Part shown: positions 19,672-27,627 of the stretch, one piece after another
Position numbering within the stretch: position 1 is the stretch's first letter
Layout of the letters: each line of letters begins with the position of its first letter
NCBI GenBank assembly: GCA_019693395.1
Contig: JAAMXP010005785.1
Coordinates: 1-27,627, forward strand
Direction of reading: 5' to 3'
DNA: 27,627 bases
From: Ettlia oleoabundans
Lineage: Eukaryota > Chlorophyta > Chlorophyceae > Chlamydomonadales
Translations under genes and position numbers: made by a program
The notes under the pieces: model-generated
The model's input: the letters and a program-made list of their open reading frames with translations, nothing else
The model's database searches: none
What the model was told of the DNA's origin: nothing

Positions 19672-22596
19672 TCACTCTAGCTGCAGGTGGTCCTCAGCTG
19701 AGGTTGCAGATGGCAGGGCTGAGGCCAGGGACTGAAGCTCCCAGTCAAAGCTGCTGCTCGCGCTGCCGGGGGCTGCAGGCAGGGGAGCAGGCAGCAGGTC
19801 AGGCAAGCTGGAGGCGAGTAGGTGATGATGCAGTCACAGAGAGATGCATGTCAAGTTCGAGTCATTGCAGAGCGGCTCGCTGACCACTTGTGGGAATTCA
19901 GCAACTCAATTCAGGCACAAATACAAAGCAGCAGAAAGCCTTGTAGAGACACCGTTGCGTCAATAATGCAATATCTGGCAATCAGCGCACCTGGGTCCAA
20001 GTCCGGCACAAACTCAGGGGCCGGTGCGCTGCGCAGGTTGTCCCAGTCTATGTCTTGGAAGAAGGGGTGGGCCTTGAGCTCCGCCAGGTCAACGGCACCT
20101 TCGGCACCAGCACAGCATGGCACATTGCGAATGGGCTTACAAGATGGTGCAGCACATCGGGGCAGTGGTCACGGCCAGGCCCAGATAGCAACCGACCATT
20201 GCATCTCGGGCTAGCTAAAGGGCACTGGCACACATCCGAACCGATCACGCCCTGCAGTCCTGTTTGCTGTCAAACTCCCGCTCACCTATGCGCTCTGCAG
20301 GCTCCACTTGCAGCAGGCGCCTGATGAGGTCTGCTGCTGCTTCAGACAGGCCATCTAGAAGCTCGTACTCAGCCGCCACGATCTTCTGGAAGGTCAAATA
20401 CTCTGCAGCAACAGATTTGGACAGGGTGTCAAGGTAACGTGCTGCAACGGACAGACGTGGAGTTCTAGGTGTGGCACTCTGTGGTAGGAATTACGGGAGG
20501 GAATTGGGTTCCCAGCCGTACAGAGTAGCATTGTTAGCTGCTGAAGCCCCAGCGAATGTTGTGTACGTCAACAACTGTCAGCCGAGAGGGCCAAATACAA
20601 TCTAGCCCACACATGAGCAGCCGCTGAAGGCGAACAAACACACATCCAATGCTATCGCTACCACCCAGCTGGCTTGCCCCACCTGAGGGTGACTTGAAGG
20701 GCGGGCGCCCTGCCAGCATCTGATACACCACACAGCCCAGGGCCCACAAGTCCGCTGCGCAGGTGACGGCGCGGTTGTTCAAAATCTGCAGCAGGAGAGC
20801 AACCAGTGGAAGGGCGCTAGTATTAACATAAGCTGTGGAATACGTGGCATGGGTACAGAAATGGTGCAAAGTAGTAGGCAGCATCGCTCATGACAGTAAA
20901 CAGACAAGAAACTGTAGCACGTGCCAGGGCATGCCCAATGCCCTTGTGCATTAGCATGAGAAGAATGGCAGGGAGTTGCTGCTAGCTGGCCCCACTGCAG
21001 CAAGCCAGCGCTATATTCTTGACCATAATGAAGCGCACACACAATCAGCAGGTGTCAACCCTTGTCAGCCACCCACCTCAGGTGAAACGTAATCAGCTGT
21101 GCCCACAAGCGACACCGCCCGCTTGTTGCGTTGCCCAATTGACTTGGCGCCAGCGCCCTCCCCCTCCTCCTCTTCCGAGCTCTGAGAGGAGGCTTCACCC
21201 TGCCCTTCACCACTGCTGCTGTTGCCAGGCTTCCCGCCATCGGTGCCGCCATCCGCCGCAGCAGCGTCTGGCGCTCCTCCCTCGCCATCAGCAGCAGGTC
21301 CAGCTGGCACCAAACTTTCTTCCGACAGCTGCTTTGCGCTGCCGAAATCTATTAGCTTCAGGTGGCCTTCAGCATCTAGCAGCAAGTTTTCAGGCTTCAG
21401 ATCCCGGTGTACCACGCCCTGGATGCGCAGGTATTCTAGCATCAGCACCACCTCTGCTGCATAAGCTGCCGCAACACCCTCTGGCAGCCGCCCACGCAGA
21501 CGAATCTGATCATACAGCTCGCCTGTAAGGAAGGAGCAAACATAAGAAAAGCAAATTGAGGAAAGCGGAGTGGACGGAGCTACACTTACTAGCAAGCTGG
21601 ATTTGCTACGCTGCCCTATGATAGTGCTGGGCAGCTAACACACCACCCAGCCAATCCAGACATCTCCCCTCGGGCGCACCATTAGGGCAGTATTCCAATC
21701 CGAGGTAGAGCGAGAATGCATCCTGAAAAGTGAAGTACAGGCGCGTGATGCCGTCGTACTGCAGGAAATCCAGTATCTGGCGCTCCTTGCGGATGTAGTC
21801 AACAACGCGGTGCCTGTTTGAGTGGTTCAGGAGTAGAGGAAAGGGAGGATGAGAAAGGGAGCCCACACAGAAGGAATAAACACGTCATGTCGAACATGTG
21901 AAGCAGCAGCAAGCAGGCAGGGGAACAGAAGCGCCAAAAAGAATCAGACGGTCAGTGATGATGAAGGGGCCCAGCGGAAAAATCAGCCAGCATGCTTCAA
22001 GGGATGGATCTAATTGCTGGCGGAAGCGATTACTGGCAATGAATGGCACAAGACTACATACCATCTGTGATGCACCCACCACGTTGCTGCATGCCAACAA
22101 TGTCTTTGAATCTTGCCCCACCTAGTTAGCAACACAACAGCACCAAAAAATGAAGCGACACAGTACGGATGGGGTGTACCTCAGGATGTACTGCTTGTCG
22201 ATGACCTTGAGCGCGTACTCGCAGCCGGTGGACCGGTGGCGGGCGAGCACCACGTGAGAGTAACTACCATCGCCAATACGACGCAGCAGCTCAAAATCGG
22301 CCAGAGAAAGCTGCAGCCTGCAGATCGCAGACCAGAGTTCAGTAGTTGCAGGAGTACTAGAACGGCAGTAGCAATGGCTGAGGGGTGCTGTGAGCAACGG
22401 CGGTGGCAGCGGCAATAGCTGCAGCTGCCTGGCGTTGTGGAGCTGGGAAATCTCGGTGCTCAGCCCCGGCACAAGCCCTTGTGGCATTCTGATAATCGGC
22501 TCAGCGTCTTGGAAGGCTCTCGGCCCGGGCAACGCACCTTGGGGCCTTGCAATCTGCGTCGGTCGTCGAGTTGTTGGTGCTTGATGAAACCACCAT
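19672..22596 (-). CDS. PDK1: PDK1-type AGC kinase without PH domain
   Basis: Minus-strand exons 22538-22596, 22180-22317, 21680-21813, 21077-21522, 20683-20785, 20286-20402, 19991-20098 and 19672-19772 give 401 residues with perfect phase agreement. The kinase domain spans about 28-360: glycine loop IGDGSYSHV, lysine K57 (YALKVIDK), helix-C E76, HRDLKPEN (D151), DFGSAK (D169) and T-loop Ser S248 in AVSLVGTADYVSPE. The PIF-pocket residues corresponding to human K115, R131, T148 and Q150 are kept as K61, R77, T94 and Q96. PDK1 phosphorylates the activation loop of other AGC kinases. The protein ends shortly after the kinase domain (FDWELQSLASAL, then LQLE), so there is no lipid-binding PH domain; a PH-less form is also described in the moss Physcomitrella. 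A 65-residue acidic Gly/Ser insert separates DFG from the T-loop. The start is divergent to the ankyrin gene at 22964. Confidence 0.93.
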
Positions 22597-22963
22597 TGGG
22601 CCCGAACACATCTTTACACTTCCAAGAAGGCCCACTCCCCTGTCGCTAAACCATTTCTCGTCCGACACCTAGGGTATTGTGTGACGCACCCTTTGGGCGC
22701 AGGTATGTGGCGCTTGCTTTTGTCACGGCGGAGGTTACTCAGGCGTGCGGTCAACCCAATAATGAGCCGCTCAAGAACGCCATTCTTTCTTCAGCTGGTG
22801 GGTGCATTTGCTGCAGGGCAGGGCATCGGTCTTGTTTGCATCCTGCGGCGGTGTTACCGCTATTCAGGGTGCCCGTGTTTATATATTTGCGGGTTGGCCC
22901 TTTCGCCTCTGTTCAGAAACCTACTCCCGCACATTTGCCAGGCCCTCCTCTTCCCGCCCTGAC
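22597..22963. promoter_or_regulatory. divergent promoter, PDK1 / ankyrin gene
   Basis: This 367-bp interval separates the two start codons. TTTATATATTT at 22878-22887 is a reasonable TATA element for the plus-strand gene, about 80 bp upstream of its ATG. That would leave a 5' UTR of about 50 nt. No clear element was seen for PDK1. Confidence 0.4.
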
Positions 22964-24772
22964 ATGGCCTCCAAGGGGTTGATTATGCGAGAAGGTGAAG
23001 GGTGGGAGTTCATCGCTGGTCGCTATAAGGTGCGTGTTAGTGCTTCGGGTACCAGCGCATTTGAGGGCGGCCGCGCGTGAGTGGGTTCACCCCCGTGAGC
23101 AAAGGGGTGACAGGGTGCCCTGTAGGTTTGCATGTGGGCAGCTTGCACACTGGAGAGCATCATCCTTTACGTTTGTTATCCTTTGTTCACATCAACAAAT
23201 GACTCACCCTGCTGTTCTGCAGGTGGCTTACCCTCACGGCGGCGAGCAGCATGTGGTTCATGAGCTCATCTCACGGGAGGTGGCTGGCCTCGTCTGCGAC
23301 ATCCTGGCAGGTACGTACCCTCCTGATTTGGTATGCACACAACCTTCTCTTCATAGTGGGTGCCTACCCGGTATGCTTGTTTGGCTGGCCATCACATACA
23401 ATTTGCCCTTCTATCTTTGTTTCATCTGCAGTAAAAGAGGCAGTGGATGCTGGGCAGATGGACCTCCGTTCTTTGAAACTGCACTCACGGGATTGTGGAA
23501 CACATGAGTGAGTCACCAGTGCACGCCTGAGAACAAGTTTTTATACAATAAGCCGGCGTTGTGCACATGCATCCTGCCACCCTTCTAAGAAGGCATGGCT
23601 CCAGGTTACTCAAGGCACATAAATGCCTGTATGCATTGTGCAGGCCTATGGCTGGTGCTTACCGCTGGGTACGCAGCACCACCTTCAAGCAGTTGGTGTT
23701 GCAGGTTCAAGACTGTGTGACACCGTCGCAGCAACGTAAGTGCCTGTCAGAGCGTAATTCGGCAGTTGGGCACAAATTGCGATGGATTGTGTGCATGTCC
23801 AGCTGCTGATGAGTTGTTGCAACCAAAGCTGGATTGTCAGGTGGGCACTTTTGTGCCTGCATCTCAACAAGTTTGTGCCATGGGCCAACATGTGCTGCAG
23901 GTTGGGAGAACTTCCGGACAGTTGGATCCAGTGCGCGCATCGCTGCTTCCTTAGGGCATGCATGCATGCTGCAGATCGTGCTGCTGCTAGCCCCGGAGAC
24001 AGCAGAGGACACATGCATTTCTGGTTGGACCCCTCTTCATATGGCGGCGCAGTACGGGCATGCCGGGGCGGCCCAGCTAATGGTGGAGGCCGCACCACAC
24101 ACCATCTCAGCCAAGAACAGTCGAGGCTGGACTCCCCTGCATGCAGCTGCATTTCATGGCTGTGCAGCAAGGTTGCCGGCACTCCTCACGGCTTTCGGAG
24201 CCGACTTGTTGGCCACCGACTGTTGTGGCCGCACGCCGCTGCATTTGGCGGCGGCCACCTGCGATGATGCAGCGGTTGAGCTTCTGTTGGCAGCAGAGCC
24301 TGCCGCAGCCCTAGCACAGGATGACGAAGGCTGCACTCCTGCGCATGTCGCAGCAGCCTCTCGCCGTTGTGCGACTTTGCGGCTGATCCTAGCAGCATCG
24401 CCAGCAGCGGCGGCGGTTCAGCATAAGGAGGGGCGCACACCCCTGCAGGAGGTTCTGCACAGGGCTGCAATGTGCAGCACCAAAGGATGGCGGTACTGGC
24501 CTGTGCTGGCAGACTTTCTTGTTGCCGGGCAGCAGCTCACTGAGGAGCAATGGGGAGCGGTCCCTGTGCCATGCCCTGGCCTCGAGCGAGCGCTGCTCGC
24601 CGCACTGGAGCATTCTGAGGCTCATGCACGGCGCCTGGTAAAGCACATGCAGCCAGCAGCCGTTGAGCGGATGCAAACCTTTGCGCTGTGCCTATCGCGC
24701 ATGCAACGGCAGTTGCACACGTCCCTGCCTGCAGCGGTCGTGGGGACCATGCTTGCTTACTCTGTATCCTAA
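22964..24772 (+). CDS. ankyrin-repeat protein with unknown N-terminal region
   Basis: Exons 22964-23029, 23223-23310, 23432-23507, 23644-23735, 23803-23840 and 23975-24772 give 385 residues with consistent phases. Residues 1 to about 120, split over five tiny exons of 38-92 nt, match no family I recognise. They include GGEQHVVHELISREVAGLVC and LRSLKLHSRDCGTHE, and look globular with several conserved-looking Cys and His. About 135-275 are four or five ankyrin repeats, for example GWTPLHMAAQYGHAGAAQLM, GRTPLHLAAATCDDAAVELL and GCTPAHVAAASRRCATLRLI, all in the large last exon. The C-terminal 100 residues are helical and carry no transmembrane span. Ankyrin repeats bind proteins, so this is likely an adaptor. 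Selection of the last acceptor (23975) is the least certain step, because the frame is open further upstream. Confidence 0.78.
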
Positions 24773-25400
24773 TTTGTACCCGATTAGATTCTACTGCTGC
24801 TCCTTGTTGAAGTTTAGCACGCATGCATTGGCGCGCTGCTCAAATTCCTTAACCTTTTATAAAGTATTTCTTCGCAAAGCACGAATCCGTTGCACCACAA
24901 ATAATTTTACGCGCAGGCCAAGCTCCGCAAGCAAATCCTTCTGGGGCCAAACCACGTATGTAGATCTGTACAAAGCTTTCTACACACCTGTTCCCCCTTT
25001 TTTTGTCATGTTGCAGTAATATACAGCTGACTGCAATCTTGTAATTATCTCGTGTAGAGACAGGGCGCAATGGGGCAAGCAGGCCGAACGGCGGCAATGC
25101 CAGTGGGAGCAGCACTGTGTGCCGCGGCAGGCACATGGATGGAAGTTTACATGTTTTTCAGAAACTGCCCTGCCATAGTAAATATCATTTGATGCAAATG
25201 TTGCACAGAAAATCCAATCATCCACGTTGCATTCTGTAGTAAATGTTGAGAAAGCAAGTATTAAGGTGGTTTACACTGATTGTAAGGGTCTGGGTTTGGG
25301 GATGGCAAGTATTCAACCAACAAAATATACAGCAGCTCGGCTGCTTTGACTGTCATATCACCAGCATGGGTCAACCTGTCGCTGGAATAATAGCAACATG
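24773..25400. other. convergent 3' spacer, AT-richer
   Basis: This 628-bp interval lies between the ankyrin-gene stop (24772) and the GH16 stop (25401). It is visibly richer in A/T than the flanking exons. It holds candidate 3' elements such as CTTGTAATTATC (TGTAA, 25039-25050), TGTAA being the usual poly(A) signal of green algae, and TAATATACAG near 25017. No gene was seen. Confidence 0.5.
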
Positions 25401-27627
25401 TCAGGTGCTGGGCGGCCAGGCCCACACTTTGACGCTGTCAATCTCCAGGCGGGGCCGCGTCCAGGTCGCGATAGCAGCGTCCCACTCAGCCTGTGAATAG
25501 AACCCGCCGAACTCGGTGGGCGAAAAGAAGTTGCCTCCAACTGCCAGATTCAGGACGAGGTGGAAGCGTTGGTCCCAGGGCTGCCCAATCCGGGTGTAGG
25601 GCGCTGCATCATTTATTTTCCAGCTGATGTCCAGCCGCTGTTCGTGGAACTGTGTGCCGTCCACCAGCCAGCGCATGAGCTTGGGGCGGCCGGTGGCAAG
25701 GTCCGAGGTCCATTCCAGAGCAAAGGTGTGCATACCCGCAGCAAAGTCCACACCCGCAACCGTCTTGCGCCCTGAACCCCGCCAGGCATTGTGGGGCCAC
25801 ATGCCTCCAAAGTGAAGCGTGCCTTCTATCACATCCTTAAAGGAGGCCTGGCCACGATATTCTAGGATGTCTATCTCGCCACTGGCAGCCCATGTGCCAA
25901 AGACATTGTCTGCATGGATTGTCGCAATGGGGAGAAATCAGAACAGCATCGCACACCAGGTGGATCTTGTTGCATTCTGCGTGGAGCCTGTTGCATTCTG
26001 GCTGTCTGTCACATTACATAGGCACGTACCAATGACAGTGCCTTGCAGTGTGTCACACTAGGCAGCAACAGTTCAAAATTACGTGCCGTGGGACAATTGA
26101 GGAGCGGCACACCAGAGCAGCGAGCCTGGCCTGCTGCTAGGCACAACTCACCGGTGGGGAGCATCCAGATTGCGGGCCACAGGAAGTCGCCACGTGGCAT
26201 CTGCGCCCGAACCTCGATGCGCCCATACTTCCAGCTGCCAAATGGGGACAGCTTGGTGCGTATGCGGGCGCTGGTGAAGGGCTGGGTCCAGTCGCACGAG
26301 CCTTGGAAGTTGTTGGTGCAGTTCTGCAGCAAGGTGTGCGAAATTACATTCGGCATTATGAACACTGCCGCCAAACCGCACTGTGGCGCTTGATGTTGCT
26401 TGAAGCGGCAGCCATCCCTCCTTTCCAATCTGGCACCAACATGCCCCATGAGGTGCAGCTAAGGGGACAAGTACTCTCTACAGCTGCAGCCAAGCTGCCC
26501 CTGCCACGTCTGAGCAGTGTTTGACACACTGAGCTGCCAAGAGAGAAAGCCACCCACCTCTACGGAGCCTTTGTACTCTCCACGGCGCGCCTCAATAATC
26601 AATCGTCCGCCTGCCACCCTCAAGTTCTCTGGCCTGTCCACATAGCACTGCTTCTCGGCTGCAGAACAGGCAAAGTTGGTCATGCACGGTATGGGCTGGA
26701 GGGAAAGAAAGTGAGAGGCCAGTAGGTTGGCAGTGTATCGAGCGGAACTGCCACAAGAATGCACGCTAAATAAACATTGCAGTGCAACGCCTTCGCAAAT
26801 AACCGAGGCCAGGAAGACGCGCCGCTTCCGCTCGCTAGTTGGCGCTGATGAGTGCTCACCATTCCCACCGCCCCAGCAGTCCACCTCCACGTCGAACAGC
26901 GAGCGGTTCAAGCTGGAGCCCAGAAACTCCTCCACAAGAATTGGCTGTCCCCACTGCACGGCTGGGGGAGGCGTCGGCGGCCGTGGCGGTGGTGGGCGCG
27001 GGGGGGGCTTGGGGCTTGGCGGTGGCGGGCGGGGGGGTCGCTGTTGAGGAGGTGGTGGGCGTGCGGTGCGTGACCGCGGTGGCCTCCGCTTCAGGGGTGG
27101 CGGGGATGGGCGGGGCGTCCTGGGGCTGGGCACAGGTGTTGCTGCTGCTACCTTGCCTAATGCGTCGCACCGTGAACCAGGCAAGTTGTAGTGCTGACAG
27201 ACACAGGCAGGGCAAACGGGCAGGTGTAGCTGTGTTGTTGAGTCAGCTAGGCGGCAGAAGCGGCAGCCATCGTGGCTGCCCTGGCACCCCAGGCCGCCGT
27301 TGTAGCACGACGGGTTGAAGCCAAGGAAGGAGGCACCAGCCTGAATATTGGGGTTGGCCTGCAACACAGCATAAGCAGGCACAGTCATTGACAAAATCTG
27401 GCTTGCTGTGAGCCATGCTCAAACCTGTGGTGTTGAAGGGTTCTTGACCGGTTACAGCAGCAAGGAAATCTGGGCTGCCTTCTTCTGTCCTCTGCCTGTG
27501 TGGCTGTGCTGTTGAGTGCCCCAGCGCACCTTTGAGAAGCAGTGTGACGCGCAACAGTCGCCGCTGGCAGGCAGGTTGAAGCAGCTGAGGGTCTTGATAG
27601 ACACAGCAGCAGGGGGAGGGGGGGAGG
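25401..27627 (-). CDS. secreted GH16 beta-glucanase with Cys-rich module and Pro-rich linker (5' end outside window)
   Basis: Minus-strand exons 27530 to at least 27592 (perhaps past the window edge), 26860-27358, 26558-26658, 26152-26323 and 25401-25909 agree in phase. The GH16 domain runs from WGQPILVEEFLGSSLN, through VDCWGGGN, YVDRPENLRV, RIEVRAQMPRGDFLWPAIWM and the catalytic GEIDILE (25860-25877; nucleophile and acid/base Glu), to the stop. It is laminarinase-like, so hydrolysis or transfer of beta-1,3-(1,4)-glucan is expected. Upstream lies a stretch of about 65 residues dominated by Pro, Arg and Lys (26956-27150), like the hydroxyproline-rich spacers of algal wall proteins. Before that is a module with 12 cysteines (SCFNLPASGDCCASHCFSK; SCYNGGLGCQGSHDGCRFC). 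Secretion to the wall is inferred from this build; the signal peptide would lie beyond the right edge. Confidence 0.92.
26956..27150 (-). other. Pro-rich (SPPP/PPPRP) linker coding segment
   Basis: Within the GH16 gene this segment encodes runs such as PSPPPLKRRPPRSR and PPRPPPPSPKPPPRPPPP. Pro-rich SPn motifs are the usual target for prolyl hydroxylation and O-glycosylation in green-algal walls. The GC- and C-rich sequence leaves all frames on the plus strand open, so the open frames there are shadows. Confidence 0.85.

Noticed and set aside
26839..27318. Long plus-strand open frames opposite the GH16 gene, Gly/Val-rich
   Set aside because: They are the complement of the Pro-rich linker and the first GH16 exon. 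C- and G-rich repeats keep several frames open, and there is no domain on the plus strand.
1..27627. Mobile elements, CRISPR array, prokaryotic operon or defence system
   Set aside because: No transposase or reverse transcriptase motifs, long terminal or inverted repeats, or spacer-repeat arrays were seen. Spliced genes and plant-lineage families make this a eukaryotic chromosome segment.

Overview
The window is nuclear DNA from a eukaryote, almost certainly a chlorophyte green alga. Every recognisable gene is split by short GT-AG introns whose acceptors are mostly of the (C/T)GCAG type. Coding regions are rich in Ala, Gln and CAG/CTG triplets. The recognisable proteins fit an alga: a plastid-type DUF760 protein, a PDK1 kinase without a PH domain, the basal-body protein CEP120, an ankyrin-TPR co-chaperone candidate, and a GH16 glucanase with a Pro-rich linker. 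I cannot name the species. All exon models are hand-built from splice signals, reading phase and protein similarity recalled from memory; none was tested against transcripts.

Layout, left to right: (1) about 1-1629, no confident gene. (2) Minus, 1630-4966, a large unrecognised multi-exon gene with an apparent one-base frame break near 2063-2070. (3) Plus, 5120-7374, an unrecognised coiled-coil protein whose last intron is filled by six 52-bp repeats. (4) Minus, 7781-10059, a two-repeat DUF760 protein with a transit peptide. (5) Plus, 10617-12099, an Ala/Pro-rich protein with one hydrophobic segment near its C terminus. (6) Minus, 12991-15759, a CEP120 homologue. (7) Plus, 16149-18675, an ankyrin-TPR protein with a complete Hsp70/Hsp90 carboxylate clamp. 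(8) Minus, 19672-22596, PDK1. (9) Plus, 22964-24772, an ankyrin protein with an unknown N-terminal region. (10) Minus, 25401 to beyond the right edge, a secreted GH16 glucanase carrying a Cys-rich module and a Pro-rich linker.

The nine confident genes alternate strand without exception. They form divergent pairs with short shared promoters (153, 557, 389 and 367 bp) and convergent pairs with 3' spacers of 406, 891, 996 and 628 bp. The genes do not form one pathway. Any functional coupling would come from the shared promoters, for example CEP120 with the ankyrin-TPR gene, or PDK1 with the ankyrin gene. I found no mobile element, CRISPR array, rRNA or convincing tRNA.
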